NCBI GenBank assembly: GCA_964414835.1
Contig: CAYPWY010000002.1
Coordinates: 1-64,000 of the forward strand
Direction: 5' to 3'
Source: Eshraghiella sp964414835
Lineage (GTDB): Bacteria; Bacillota; Clostridia; Lachnospirales; Lachnospiraceae
Length of the DNA stretch: 64,000 nt
Shown: positions 7,495 to 17,358 of the stretch, one piece after another
Layout: every line of letters starts with the position of its first letter
Position numbering within the stretch: the stretch's first letter is position 1
Program-made: the position numbers and the translations under genes
The notes under the pieces: model-generated
Told to the model about the DNA's origin: nothing
Databases searched by the model: none
Seen by the model: the letters and a program-made list of their open reading frames with translations, nothing else

Positions 7495-8889
7495 ATGTCA
7501 GAAAATACAAAACCGGTAAGGAAAAAGAAGAAAAAGAACAGTGGTATATCAATACTTATAGCTCTTGTAATAATTGCGATAATACTTGTTATCATCCTCA
7601 TTGTGCTTGTAACCAAAGAAGGAAAGGGTAATTCATCAAAATCCAAATTCGCTCTCATAAATAACTCTTATCAGGTAGAGCTTGGTGATAATATGAGCAC
7701 TGTGACGATGAAGGAGCTTGTAAGCGGTGATGAAACACTTGTTTCGGAGGCTGCAATCAATACTGATAAGGTTGATTTTAACAAGGTTGGTGACTACACT
7801 GCCGTTATTACAAGCGGGGAGTACAGTCTTGACCTTACGGTTAAGGTGGTTGATACAACAGCTCCGGTCATTACTCTTAAGGCGGAAAGCACCAGTGTCA
7901 CCCTTTCAGTACAGGTTACAGCTGATATGTTCATAGAATCAGTTGACGATAAGTCAGGATATACAACAGGATTAGTTGAAGATACAGCTTCGTCATCCCC
8001 GGTTGATGATATGCAGGCAAGTGTAAGCTTTGATAAGGAAGGAACATACACGATAGGTGTTGTTGCTGCGGATGACTACGGTAACTATGATATGAAGACG
8101 GTGTCGGTCAATGTGACGGATATTGATTACAGTGCCGTACTTAACTCAGGAGCTGATGTGACAATTCCTGAGGGAACTGATTTCTCGGAATACTCCAGTG
8201 AACAGGTTCCTTATGGATTTTCCAAAACTGATGTTGACGAGAATAACAGACCGGGAGGATGTTCGTATTATGACAAGCTTTATGGCATGTATACGGCAGA
8301 TTTTATTCAACCATACAGCAACTATGTCTATCTGACATTTGATGAAGGCTATGAGTATGGTTTTACCCCGGCAATTCTTGATACCCTTAAGGAAAAGAAT
8401 GTTAAAGCCGTATTTTTTGTAACCCTTCCGTTTGCTAAGGAAAATCCGGACCTTGTACAGAGGATGATTGACGAGGGACATGTTGTAGGAAACCATACCA
8501 CAACACATCCGGCAGGCGGCTTGCAGCAGTATACACCTGAAAAACAGATTGATGATATTGATCAGGTAACTCAATATATTAAGGAAAATTTCGATTATGA
8601 TATGTATCTGTTCAGATTCCCGGAGGGGTCTTTTAGTGAGCAGTCACTTGCCATAGTTCAGAGCCTTGGATACAGGTCTGTATTTTGGAGCTATGCGTAT
8701 AGAGACTGGATTGTGGATGACCAGCCGGATGTTGAGGAATCTTTACAGGCGGCACTTGACTGCGCCCATGGAGGAGCAATTTATCTGCTTCATGCAGAGA
8801 GCGAGACTAACACAAAGATGCTGGGTGATTTGATTGACGGCTTGAGAGCCAAGGGATTTGAGCCGGGATATTACGCTAAGATGGATTAA
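7495..8889 (+). CDS. Membrane-anchored polysaccharide deacetylase, PdaA-like
   Basis: A 464-residue protein with a lysine-rich cytoplasmic tail, one membrane span at about residues 18-40, an Ig-like beta-sandwich region (about 55-210) and a C-terminal NodB deacetylase domain. The metal and catalytic motifs are TFDEG (D283) and HTTTH (H334, H338), then RFPEGS. E in the second acidic position and the GYE that follows resemble PdaA, which deacetylates muramic acid in spore cortex, more than chitin deacetylases. It faces the outside of the cell. It follows xerD by 15 nt and is the last gene before the 8914 hairpin. Confidence 0.85.
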   Translation: MSENTKPVRKKKKKNSGISILIALVIIAIILVIILIVLVTKEGKGNSSKSKFALINNSYQVELGDNMSTVTMKELVSGDETLVSEAAINTDKVDFNKVGDYTAVITSGEYSLDLTVKVVDTTAPVITLKAESTSVTLSVQVTADMFIESVDDKSGYTTGLVEDTASSSPVDDMQASVSFDKEGTYTIGVVAADDYGNYDMKTVSVNVTDIDYSAVLNSGADVTIPEGTDFSEYSSEQVPYGFSKTDVDENNRPGGCSYYDKLYGMYTADFIQPYSNYVYLTFDEGYEYGFTPAILDTLKEKNVKAVFFVTLPFAKENPDLVQRMIDEGHVVGNHTTTHPAGGLQQYTPEKQIDDIDQVTQYIKENFDYDMYLFRFPEGSFSEQSLAIVQSLGYRSVFWSYAYRDWIVDDQPDVEESLQAALDCAHGGAIYLLHAESETNTKMLGDLIDGLRAKGFEPGYYAKMD

Positions 8890-8913
8890 TGTATATATAG
8901 CTATGGTGATTAA

Positions 8914-8948
8914 GAGAGCGCAGGCGGTTTACCGATGCGCTCTTATTT
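8914..8948 (+). terminator. Terminator after the PdaA-like gene
   Basis: AGAGCGC (8915-8921) pairs with GCGCTCT (8937-8943), with an inner CGGT/ACCG stem (8925-8934), followed by TTATTT. It separates the xerD group from deoB. Confidence 0.65.
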
Positions 8949-8996
8949 ACGCAGAATCTGTAGTATAAACAGACAACAAACAGACAATATAGTTGA

Positions 8997-9025
8997 TTGA
9001 CGACACCCAAAAGAGGGGATATACT
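8997..9025 (+). promoter_or_regulatory. Promoter of the deoB operon
   Basis: TTGACG (8997-9002) and TATACT (9020-9025) with exactly 17 nt between them, 33 nt before the deoB ATG. This is a near-consensus sigma-A promoter. Confidence 0.75.
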
Positions 9026-9057
9026 ATTATATATAAGATGGCGGAAGGAGCGGTTTT

Positions 9058-10233
9058 ATGAAACGTGTGATATGGATAATCCTTGACAGTGTGGGTATGG
9101 GCGCGATGCCTGATGCTTCTGTGTTTGGAGATGAGGGATGCAACACAATAGCGCATACATGGGAATATAACGGAGGATTGGATATACCTAATCTGCTTGG
9201 TTTAGGATATGGCAATATTGACGGAATGGAGCTGCTTCCTAAGCTGGATGAACAGAAAATATGCGGTGCATACGGACGTGCAGCAGAGTTATCTAACGGT
9301 AAGGATACAACAGTTGGACATTGGGAGATGACCGGAGTTATATCCAGACAGGCGTTTCCAACTTATCCGGAAGGATTTCCACATGAAATTATAGATGAAT
9401 TTATAAGACAGACAGGCGTACCCGGTGTGCTTGGCAATTGTGTTGCATCGGGAACGGAGATAATCAAGGAGCTTGGAGCTGAGCATGAGGAAAGCGGCAA
9501 GCCGATAGTGTACACCTCTGCAGACAGCGTATTTCAAATTGCGGTCAATGTGGATAAATATCCTCTTAAAAGTCTTTATGATATGTGTGAAAAAGCCAGA
9601 AAAATACTTACGGGCAGACATCAGGTTGCCAGAGTAATAGCAAGACCTTTTGTGGGAAGTCAGGGCTGCTACACCAGAACTGCAGACAGAAGAGATTATG
9701 CAATACTTCCGCCGGATTACAACCTTTTGAACAGACTGCGTGAACAAAGCTTTGACGTGATAGCGGTAGGTAAAATAGAAGATATTTTTGCAGGCTCAGG
9801 AGTGACTGAGGCGGCGCATACCAAGGATAATATGGACGGTATAGATGTCACCTTGAGATATATGGCGCAGGACAATCATGGACTTATATTTACCAATCTG
9901 GTTGAGTTTGACTCATCATGGGGACACCGTAGGGATGCCAAGGGCTATGGTCAAGGACTTGAGGCTTTTGATGCAAGGCTTCCTGAGATTATCAATGCTA
10001 TGACTGATGATGATATACTTATAATCAATGCCGACCATGGCTGTGACCCGACTTTTAAAGGTACAGACCACACAAGAGAGTATATACCTGTTCTTGTTTA
10101 CGGACATAATATCAAGCCTGTTAATTTCGGCACAAGAACTTCATTTGCCGATATAGGTCAGACCATAGCGGAATATCTTGATGCCCGGTCTATAGATAAC
10201 GGAATAAGCTTTCTGGATAAGATTAGGAGGTAA
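9058..10233 (+). CDS. deoB: Phosphopentomutase
   Basis: It interconverts ribose 1-phosphate and ribose 5-phosphate (and the deoxy forms) in nucleoside breakdown. The alkaline-phosphatase-superfamily metal sites are visible: WIILDSVGMGAMPD at the N-terminus, GKDTTVGHWEM, and NADHGCDPTFKGTDHTREY near the C-terminus. The 391-residue length is normal. GGAAGGAG precedes the ATG. It lies 4 nt before the pyrimidine nucleoside phosphorylase, which supplies its substrate. Confidence 0.96.
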   Translation: MKRVIWIILDSVGMGAMPDASVFGDEGCNTIAHTWEYNGGLDIPNLLGLGYGNIDGMELLPKLDEQKICGAYGRAAELSNGKDTTVGHWEMTGVISRQAFPTYPEGFPHEIIDEFIRQTGVPGVLGNCVASGTEIIKELGAEHEESGKPIVYTSADSVFQIAVNVDKYPLKSLYDMCEKARKILTGRHQVARVIARPFVGSQGCYTRTADRRDYAILPPDYNLLNRLREQSFDVIAVGKIEDIFAGSGVTEAAHTKDNMDGIDVTLRYMAQDNHGLIFTNLVEFDSSWGHRRDAKGYGQGLEAFDARLPEIINAMTDDDILIINADHGCDPTFKGTDHTREYIPVLVYGHNIKPVNFGTRTSFADIGQTIAEYLDARSIDNGISFLDKIRR

Positions 10234-10237
10234 AGCT

Positions 10238-11548
10238 ATGCGGATGTATGATGTGATTGCCCATAAAAGGGACGGCTTGGAGCTTAGCAATGATGAGATA
10301 AATTTTTTTATTAAGGGTTATACGGAGGGAACGATTCCTGACTATCAGGCTTCAGCACTTGCAATGGCTGTATATTTTAACGGAATGAGCCAAGGGGAGA
10401 CAGCGGCACTTACCATGGCAATGGCGCACAGCGGAGATGTGCTTGATTTAAGCCCGATTAAGGGAATTAAGGTTGATAAGCACAGTACAGGAGGGGTGGG
10501 TGATAAAACATCTCTTGTGCTTGGTCCCATGGTTGCAGCTGTAGGTGTGCCTGTTGCCAAAATGTCAGGCAGGGGGCTTGGCCATACAGGAGGAACCATT
10601 GACAAGCTTGAAAGCTTTCCGGGGTTTGTTACCGGACTTTCAAAGGAAAAATTTTTTGATAATGTCAATAATATAAAAATAGCAATTGCAGGACAGACGG
10701 GAAATCTTGCACCGGCGGATAAAAAGCTTTATGCCCTTAGAGATGTTACGGCAACCGTTGAAAGCATACCTCTTATTGCCGGAAGTATTATGAGTAAAAA
10801 AATAGCTGCCGGCGCTGATGTTATTGTTCTGGATGTCAAAACAGGAAGCGGTGCATTTATGAAAACAGAGGAGCGTGCCATTGAACTTGCTAAGACTATG
10901 GTTCAGATTGGAAACAATGTGGGAAGACGGACAATGGCGGTTGTCAGCAATATGGATGAGCCGTTGGGATTTGCAGTGGGCAATGCCGTGGAGGTGAAAG
11001 AAGCAATCGATACGCTTTCAGGTCATGGACCGGAGGATTTGCTGGAGCTGTGTCTTGAACTGGGCTCACATATGGTTGCAGGTGCGGGAATTGCAGAAAA
11101 TGCAGATAAAGCCCGTGCTATGCTTAAGCGAGTCATAGATGACGGCTCCGGTCTTCGTAAGCTGGCTCAGCTGGTGAAAGCACAGGGCGGTGATGAAAAG
11201 GCGGTTTATGATACGAAGCTTTTGCCGCAGGCCTCTATACAGCATGATGTGGTTTCTGAAGCTGAAGGATATGTACAGCATATAGTCTGTGATCAGGTGG
11301 GAGCCAGCGCAATGGTGCTTGGCGGAGGAAGAGAAAATAAGGACAGCGTTATAGACCTGGCAGTTGGAATTATTTTGTCGAAAAAGGTTGGAGATTATGT
11401 GAAAAAAGGTGAAAAAATTGCAACTTTTCTTGCAAATGACGGCAAAAAACTTGAGGATGCATTAAAACGGTTTGAAGGAGCATATATTATAGGCGAAAAA
11501 AGGGTGGATAAACCTGAATTGATAAGGTATGTGGTGAATGAAGCATGA
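10238..11548 (+). CDS. pdp: Pyrimidine-nucleoside (thymidine) phosphorylase
   Basis: It splits thymidine, uridine or deoxyuridine with phosphate to give the base and (deoxy)ribose 1-phosphate. The phosphate and nucleoside signature KHSTGGVGDKTS and the family motif KMSGRGLGHTGGT are present, with the alpha/beta domain and C-terminal domain over 436 residues. The choice between DeoA and Pdp specificity cannot be made from sequence alone. It is co-transcribed with deoB and overlaps the next gene by four nt (ATGA). Confidence 0.94.
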   Translation: MRMYDVIAHKRDGLELSNDEINFFIKGYTEGTIPDYQASALAMAVYFNGMSQGETAALTMAMAHSGDVLDLSPIKGIKVDKHSTGGVGDKTSLVLGPMVAAVGVPVAKMSGRGLGHTGGTIDKLESFPGFVTGLSKEKFFDNVNNIKIAIAGQTGNLAPADKKLYALRDVTATVESIPLIAGSIMSKKIAAGADVIVLDVKTGSGAFMKTEERAIELAKTMVQIGNNVGRRTMAVVSNMDEPLGFAVGNAVEVKEAIDTLSGHGPEDLLELCLELGSHMVAGAGIAENADKARAMLKRVIDDGSGLRKLAQLVKAQGGDEKAVYDTKLLPQASIQHDVVSEAEGYVQHIVCDQVGASAMVLGGGRENKDSVIDLAVGIILSKKVGDYVKKGEKIATFLANDGKKLEDALKRFEGAYIIGEKRVDKPELIRYVVNEA

Positions 11549-13767
11549 TTAGAGTTAATAATAATATATTCTATCTTGAAACGGATAATACGGAATACAT
11601 TTTCAGAATTACAAAGGGAGGCTATCCGGAACATATATATTACGGTGCAAGGCTTAATGATGATGATATTGCACCTTTTTCCGATAAGCTTACATTCGTA
11701 CGCGGCAGTTGTATTGAGGTTGACGATGGAGAACGCAGGTTTTCAATGGAGCATTTCAAGTCGGAATTTTCAGAAAACGGAAAGGGTGATGTACGTGAAA
11801 TCAGCATTGATATTATTCATGCTGACGGTACAAGAACCTGTGATTTCCGGTTTGAATCCTGTGAAATTACAGATGGCAAATATGAGCTTAAGGGGCTGCC
11901 TTCATCATATGCAGGGGAAGACAATGTAAAAAGCCTTGTGGTCAGATTTACGGACAACAATTCAGGGAATATGCTTGAATTGCTGTATGGTGTTTTTGAG
12001 AAAAGCAATGTAATCACAAGGGCAGTAAGGCTTACTAATAACGAGGACAATCAGATTAAGCTGCGCAAAATAATGAGCAGCCAGTTGGATTTGGATGAAT
12101 ACAAGCAATATGATATGATTAGCTTTGCAGGGGCATGGGCATATGAGATGAATATGGTACGCCGTCCTATTAAAGAGGGAATAACTTCACAGGCATCATA
12201 CTGCCTTAATTCTTCAAGCCGTTCCAATCCTTTTTGTATGGTTTGTGAAAGTGAAGCCTGTGAAAATTATGGCGAGGTATATGGTTTTAACCTTGTTTAC
12301 AGCGGAGACCATTACGAATCTGCTTATATGGACGTATTCGGTAAAATTCGTTTTATGCATGGAATCAACCCATCGGAGTTCACCTTTTCTCTTAATTCAG
12401 GAGAAGCCTTTGTTACCCCTGAGGCTGTTATGACATATTCCGGCAAAGGCTTTGGCGGAGTGAGCCGTAATATGCACCGCTTTGTCAGGGAAAATATTGT
12501 GCGTGGTCAGTGGAAATACAAGGAGCGACCTATACTTATTAACAGTTGGGAATCTTATTATTTTGGAATTGACCAAGAGAAGCTGTTTGGTCTTGCACAG
12601 ACAGCTGCGGAATGCGGAATGGAGCTTCTTGTTATAGATGACGGTTGGTTTAAAGGGCGCAATGATGATACATCTTCCCTCGGTGATTGGCTTGTGGATG
12701 AGAATAAATTTCCTGATGGGCTGGCGGCATTTTCCCACAGGCTTAAGGCAATCGGAATGGGGCTGGGAATCTGGGTTGAACCTGAAATGGTTAGTGAAAA
12801 TAGTGATTTATACAGAGCACATCCTGAGTGGGCTGTGCGCATACCGGGTAAAAATCATGCATTCGGACGTAATCAGATGCTTTTGGATTTGACTAATCCT
12901 GAAGTGCGGAAATATATAACGGAGTCAATGTGCAAAGTTTTTTCGGCCGGGGACATCAGATATGTTAAATGGGATATGAACAGGGTGGTGTCGGATTCTT
13001 ATGGAAGTCTTCTTGGAGAGAATCAGATTGAATTTGCCCACAGATATGTCCTTGGACTTTATGAGATTTTAGACAGGCTTACAGCGGAATTTCCTCAGAT
13101 ACTTTTTGAAAGCTGTTCAGGCGGCGGGAACCGCTTTGATTTGGGAATGCTATGCTATATGCCGCAGATATGGGCTTCGGATAATACGGATGCCCTATGT
13201 CGTGTCAGAATCCAGAACGGGTACAGTTACGGTTATCCTTTATCATGTGTCAGCGCTCATGTTTCACAGTGTCCTAATCACCAGACCCGTAGAATTACAC
13301 CGCTCAGCACTCGTTTTGAAGTGGCGGCATTCGGTATCTTAGGATATGAGTGCAATTTTGATAATTTCAGTGAAAGTGAATTGCTTCTGATAAAGGAACA
13401 GATTAAATTTTATAAAAAGTATAGAAGACATATGCAATTTGGTGAATTTTACCGTCTTATGGATAATGACGGTGAGCTGCAATGGATGAGCTATGACGAA
13501 GCGGCAGGTATTGGAGCAGCATTGATATTCAGAGGTCAAGTAATTCCCGGTGCATCACATCCAAGAATCAGATTTAACGGGCTTAAAGCCGCTTCTGTAT
13601 ACAGATTTGAAGGGGGAATAGGTGAAAGTATTGTAACAACCGGCGGCGTTCTTATGAATGCAGGAGTTAAGGTAAGCGAAGGCTTTGTTCATGGCGGCAA
13701 TATGGATGACAGGAGATTTTTGGTGGATAACAGTACAAGAATATATATTGTGGAGGAACAGCAATGA
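11545..13767 (+). CDS. Alpha-galactosidase, glycoside hydrolase family 36
   Basis: A 740-residue cytoplasmic enzyme (no signal peptide) that removes alpha-1,6-linked galactose from raffinose-type sugars. The GH36 layout is clear: N-terminal beta domain, then a TIM barrel with the nucleophile in KWDMNR (D477) and the acid/base in the SCSGGGNRFDLG region (D532). It starts on the ATGA overlap with the nucleoside phosphorylase and ends with an ATGA overlap with the sirtuin, so the four genes appear to be one transcript. Its presence in a nucleoside operon is unusual. Confidence 0.93.
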   Translation: MIRVNNNIFYLETDNTEYIFRITKGGYPEHIYYGARLNDDDIAPFSDKLTFVRGSCIEVDDGERRFSMEHFKSEFSENGKGDVREISIDIIHADGTRTCDFRFESCEITDGKYELKGLPSSYAGEDNVKSLVVRFTDNNSGNMLELLYGVFEKSNVITRAVRLTNNEDNQIKLRKIMSSQLDLDEYKQYDMISFAGAWAYEMNMVRRPIKEGITSQASYCLNSSSRSNPFCMVCESEACENYGEVYGFNLVYSGDHYESAYMDVFGKIRFMHGINPSEFTFSLNSGEAFVTPEAVMTYSGKGFGGVSRNMHRFVRENIVRGQWKYKERPILINSWESYYFGIDQEKLFGLAQTAAECGMELLVIDDGWFKGRNDDTSSLGDWLVDENKFPDGLAAFSHRLKAIGMGLGIWVEPEMVSENSDLYRAHPEWAVRIPGKNHAFGRNQMLLDLTNPEVRKYITESMCKVFSAGDIRYVKWDMNRVVSDSYGSLLGENQIEFAHRYVLGLYEILDRLTAEFPQILFESCSGGGNRFDLGMLCYMPQIWASDNTDALCRVRIQNGYSYGYPLSCVSAHVSQCPNHQTRRITPLSTRFEVAAFGILGYECNFDNFSESELLLIKEQIKFYKKYRRHMQFGEFYRLMDNDGELQWMSYDEAAGIGAALIFRGQVIPGASHPRIRFNGLKAASVYRFEGGIGESIVTTGGVLMNAGVKVSEGFVHGGNMDDRRFLVDNSTRIYIVEEQQ

Positions 13768-14489
13768 CAGACAATGTGGAAAAGCTTAAAAAATTAATAG
13801 CTGACAGCGATAACATAGTGTTTTTCGGCGGCGCAGGAGTAAGCACCGAGAGTAATATTCCTGATTTCAGAAGCGTGGATGGGTTGTATAATCAGAAATA
13901 TGCATATCCGCCGGAGACAATACTGAGTCACACATTTTTTATGAAAAAGACTCGGGAATTTTTTGACTTTTACAGGGATAAAATGCTTTATTTGGATGCA
14001 AAGCCCAACAAAGCTCATCTTGCACTGGCAAAGCTTGAAGCCTGCGGAAAATGCAAAGCTGTTATAACCCAAAATATTGACGGGCTTCATCAGGCTGCCG
14101 GAAGCAAGGAGGTGCTGGAGCTTCACGGAAGCGTTCTTCGCAATTATTGCATGAACTGCGGCAAATTTTACGATACATCCCATATTGCATCGTCAGGTGA
14201 AGTTCCTCGCTGCCAATGCGGAGGTATAATAAAGCCTGATGTGGTTCTTTATGAAGAAGGGCTTGACAATGCCACGCTTACCAAGGCCGTAAAATATATA
14301 AGTCAGGCGGATATGCTTATAGTGGCAGGAACTTCACTGACAGTGTACCCTGCTGCAGGACTTATAGATTACTATAGAGGCAATAAGCTTGTATTGATTA
14401 ATAAATCGGCGACACCAAAGGATTCCATGGCAGATTTGGTAATCAGTGAAGCGGTTGGCGAAGCTCTGGGATATTGTGTGGAACAGTGA
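13764..14489 (+). CDS. cobB: NAD-dependent protein deacylase (sirtuin)
   Basis: A 241-residue sirtuin that removes acyl groups from lysine while consuming NAD+ and releasing nicotinamide and O-acyl-ADP-ribose. NAD-binding GAGVSTESNIPDFR, TQNIDGLH and GTSLTVYPA are present, with the catalytic histidine in LELHGS (H121). Four zinc cysteines are visible as CMNC (C129, C132) and CQC (C150, C152). It overlaps the alpha-galactosidase gene by four nt. The gene symbol is by family; the substrates are unknown. Confidence 0.93.
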   Translation: MTDNVEKLKKLIADSDNIVFFGGAGVSTESNIPDFRSVDGLYNQKYAYPPETILSHTFFMKKTREFFDFYRDKMLYLDAKPNKAHLALAKLEACGKCKAVITQNIDGLHQAAGSKEVLELHGSVLRNYCMNCGKFYDTSHIASSGEVPRCQCGGIIKPDVVLYEEGLDNATLTKAVKYISQADMLIVAGTSLTVYPAAGLIDYYRGNKLVLINKSATPKDSMADLVISEAVGEALGYCVEQ

Positions 14490-14570
14490 ATATTAATAAA
14501 ATGATTGTGTACGTGCTGTTTGCTCTATGACAGTCATAATGATTGCGAGATGTACTTTTATAAATTATAA

Positions 14571-14599
14571 TTGACGCACTTATCTGTGACTGGTAAAAT
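14571..14599 (+). promoter_or_regulatory. Promoter of the transglutaminase-like gene
   Basis: TTGACG (14571-14576) and TAAAAT (14594-14599) with a 17-nt spacer, 40 nt before the ATG. The gap 14490-14570 shows no convincing terminator for the sirtuin operon. Confidence 0.65.
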
Positions 14600-14639
14600 A
14601 TGGTTATAAGGTAATAGGAAAAGAAAGGAGAGCGGTATT

Positions 14640-17255
14640 ATGAAGAAAAAAGCAATCATGACAGGAATATGTCTGATTACGGCACTTGTTTTATCCTGCG
14701 GTTTGGGCAAAAGGGCAGAGGCATCGGAAGCTTCATATATAGACGAAATTCCGTATGTAGAGGAATATGGGGATGACGTTATTTTTGATGCGAAAGCTGT
14801 TGGCTATGTCAGTTCTGATGATATATATGTTCCGGCTGCACAGCGGGTTGCAGGTGACGGCTATGTCAGATGGTATGATGCATCTGCAATATATAATTCG
14901 CAGTGGGATAAGTACTCCTGCAGTTATATCTATAATCAGCTTTCGGCAGAGGAAAAGGCACTATGGGACGGACTTGATGAGATGTGCCTTGGGTACCTTA
15001 CGTCTGAGACTGATTTAGGGGCATGTACAGAATATGTTCAGACAACACTTTCCGTAGACGATATGCTTAATGTTGCGTATATGTTTATTTATTCCAATCC
15101 TCAGTATTATTTCCTTGAGAGCGGATGCAGCTACAGCTATGGTTACGGTTATCCACAGAGTGTTGCCATTGCTGTTTATGATGAGTTTCAGTCAGGAACG
15201 GAACGTGCCGAATATACGAAGCAGTTAAAGGCTTCCATAGACGAAATTGTAAATTCTGCAGCAAATGCTTCAAGTGATGACGAAAAACTTATAATACTCC
15301 ATGATGGGGTTGTTAATGGCGTGGAGTACAATTATGAAGTTACAGCTGACGGAATAATTGATAATGATGAAGAACAGGTATGGTTTACTCAGTCGGCATA
15401 CAGTGCGTTGTGTCTTGATTATACTGTGTGTGCAGGGTATGCAAAAGCATTTGAGATGGCGTGTAATGCATCGGATATAGATTGTATTGCTATAACCGGG
15501 TCCGGTCACGCATGGAATAAAGTCAGAATAAATGACTCATGGTACAATGTGGATTGCACATGGGACGATCAAGGCGGTACGGCATACTATTATTATTTTG
15601 CCCGGAATGATGAAATATTTGATGATGGATGTCATGTTCCCAAAACGAGTGCTCCGGATTGGAGCTCCATTGTTCCCAAGTCCACACTGGACACCGGAAG
15701 TACATATTTTACACCCGGAACATTTCCGGCAATAACCCAGACGGCATCAGAACCTGTCATTACATATGAGATTAGCGGAGACGAATATCTGGTAACTATA
15801 ACCTGCAGTACCGCAGGGGCTTATATATATTATACCACAGACGGTACAACGCCATCCCAAGCGGCAACCAAATCGGTCAGATACACAGAAAGCTTTACTG
15901 TCAGTGATGTGCAAACCATTAAGGCTGTGGCAGTAAGTGATACGTATTATGACAGTCCGGTAGTAACGTGGACACCGCCGGTTATATATCCGCTTAAAAA
16001 TGCACAGGCAACGCTTTCCACATCGTCATATACCTATGACGGAACTGCAAAAACGCCAACTGTAACGGTAAAATACGGTACTAAAACTCTTGTAAAAGGA
16101 ACAGATTATACAGTAACATACGTCAATAATACAAAAGCAGGAACAGCAACTGTCACAATAACCGGAAAGGGCAGTTACTCCGGAAGCATAACGAAGAATT
16201 TTACCATAAATGCAGCGAATATAAGCGGCGCAACAGCCACATTGTCAACGTCTGTCTATACTTATGACGGAGCCGCCAAAAAACCAAATGCAACGGTAAA
16301 ATACGGTACTAAAACCCTTGTAAAAGGAACAGACTACACCATAACTTACAGCAGTAATACTGCTGTGGGAACGGCAACGGCAACCGTAACCGGGAAAGGC
16401 AACTATACCGGAAAGCTTGTGAAGAATTTTACAATTCAGCTTGCCACTCCGACTCTTACAAGTGTGGTCAATGATACTACAGGAGTGACATTCAAATGGG
16501 GAAAAGTAACTGGCGCCGCCGGATATTATGTATACAGAAAGACCAGCGGAGGAAGCTGGACTAAGATAGCCACAATACCTAGCGGCAGCATAGTAAGTTA
16601 CATTGATGGAAAGGCTGTAAGCGGAACAACTTATATATACACCGTGAAAGCATACAGCGGAAGCTATACCAGTAACTATAACACCACAGGAAAGACCATA
16701 AAGCGTCTTACTAATCCTACACTGTCAAGCGTAACTAACGCAGCTTCGGGAGTGACATTCAAATGGGGAAAAGTAACTGGCGCCGCCGGATATTATGTAT
16801 ACAGAAAGACCAGCGGAGGAAGCTGGACTAAAATAGCTACAATAACCAGCGGAAGCACCTTAAGCTACACCGACACTAAGGCAGCCAATGGTAAAACCTA
16901 CGCATACACGGTGAAAGCATACAGCGGAAGCTATACCAGCAGCTATAACACCACAGGAAAGACAATAGTACGTCTTACAAGACCAACTATATCTTCGGTA
17001 ACAAATTCTGCAAGCAAGAAGATAACGGTTAAGTGGAACAAAAATACAGGCGGGGCAGGCTACCAGATATGTTATAAAACAGGAACCTCTTCCAAGACGG
17101 TAACAGTGTCGGGAAACACCAATGTAAGCAAAGTGATAAGCTCTCTTACTAAGGGTAAGACATATACAGTATATGTGAGAAGTTACAAAAAAGTAGGAAG
17201 CACTACATACTATTCGGCATGGAGCGCAGCCAAAACCGTTAAGATAAGTAAATAA
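14640..17255 (+). CDS. Secreted transglutaminase-like protein with Ig-like and FN3 repeats
   Basis: An 871-residue exported protein with a signal peptide (about 1-29, ending AEA). A transglutaminase/cysteine-protease-like domain follows, with the triad region CAGYAKAFE (Cys near 263), GHAWNKV (His) and VDCTWDD (Asp). Next come a chitobiase C-terminal-like module (about 378-445), two Ig-like repeats with a TYDG...VKYGTKTLVKGTDYT pattern (about 455-600) and three fibronectin type III-like modules (about 603-871). No LPXTG or lipobox is present. Probably a cell-surface or secreted wall-associated protein; the substrate is unknown. AAAGGAG precedes the ATG. Confidence 0.85.
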   Translation: MKKKAIMTGICLITALVLSCGLGKRAEASEASYIDEIPYVEEYGDDVIFDAKAVGYVSSDDIYVPAAQRVAGDGYVRWYDASAIYNSQWDKYSCSYIYNQLSAEEKALWDGLDEMCLGYLTSETDLGACTEYVQTTLSVDDMLNVAYMFIYSNPQYYFLESGCSYSYGYGYPQSVAIAVYDEFQSGTERAEYTKQLKASIDEIVNSAANASSDDEKLIILHDGVVNGVEYNYEVTADGIIDNDEEQVWFTQSAYSALCLDYTVCAGYAKAFEMACNASDIDCIAITGSGHAWNKVRINDSWYNVDCTWDDQGGTAYYYYFARNDEIFDDGCHVPKTSAPDWSSIVPKSTLDTGSTYFTPGTFPAITQTASEPVITYEISGDEYLVTITCSTAGAYIYYTTDGTTPSQAATKSVRYTESFTVSDVQTIKAVAVSDTYYDSPVVTWTPPVIYPLKNAQATLSTSSYTYDGTAKTPTVTVKYGTKTLVKGTDYTVTYVNNTKAGTATVTITGKGSYSGSITKNFTINAANISGATATLSTSVYTYDGAAKKPNATVKYGTKTLVKGTDYTITYSSNTAVGTATATVTGKGNYTGKLVKNFTIQLATPTLTSVVNDTTGVTFKWGKVTGAAGYYVYRKTSGGSWTKIATIPSGSIVSYIDGKAVSGTTYIYTVKAYSGSYTSNYNTTGKTIKRLTNPTLSSVTNAASGVTFKWGKVTGAAGYYVYRKTSGGSWTKIATITSGSTLSYTDTKAANGKTYAYTVKAYSGSYTSSYNTTGKTIVRLTRPTISSVTNSASKKITVKWNKNTGGAGYQICYKTGTSSKTVTVSGNTNVSKVISSLTKGKTYTVYVRSYKKVGSTTYYSAWSAAKTVKISK
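16482..16831 (+). repeat. Direct repeat inside the FN3 modules
   Basis: An 83-bp stretch at 16482-16564 recurs without any base change at 16749-16831, exactly 267 bp (89 codons) later. It encodes the core of two successive FN3 modules. A shorter near-identical repeat of the preceding Ig-like unit lies around 16066 and 16293. This indicates recent tandem duplication or gene conversion. Confidence 0.9.
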
Positions 17256-17329
17256 GACAATGCAGCATTGGGTTATAAATGGATTTGCGGCTATAACAGG
17301 TGTTGTTAAATGACTTTGTGAAGTCATTG

Positions 17330-17358
17330 TTGACATATTCTTATATCAGTAGTATTAT
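17330..17358 (+). promoter_or_regulatory. Promoter of the zinc-uptake operon
   Basis: TTGACA (17330-17335) and TATTAT (17353-17358) with a 17-nt spacer, a near-perfect sigma-A promoter. A separate perfect dyad, AATGACTT-TGTG-AAGTCATT (17309-17328), ends just before the -35 box and could be a weak terminator or a second operator. Confidence 0.75.

Noticed and set aside
8146..8574. Minus-strand open frame of 142 codons inside the PdaA-like gene
   Set aside because: It lies wholly within a well-supported gene on the other strand, has no ribosome-binding site and shows no protein-like pattern. The same holds for the many long minus-strand frames inside bcd, thl, polC and others.
9289..9747. Minus-strand frame of 152 codons inside deoB
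   Set aside because: It shadows a strongly conserved enzyme gene and has no start signals or family resemblance.
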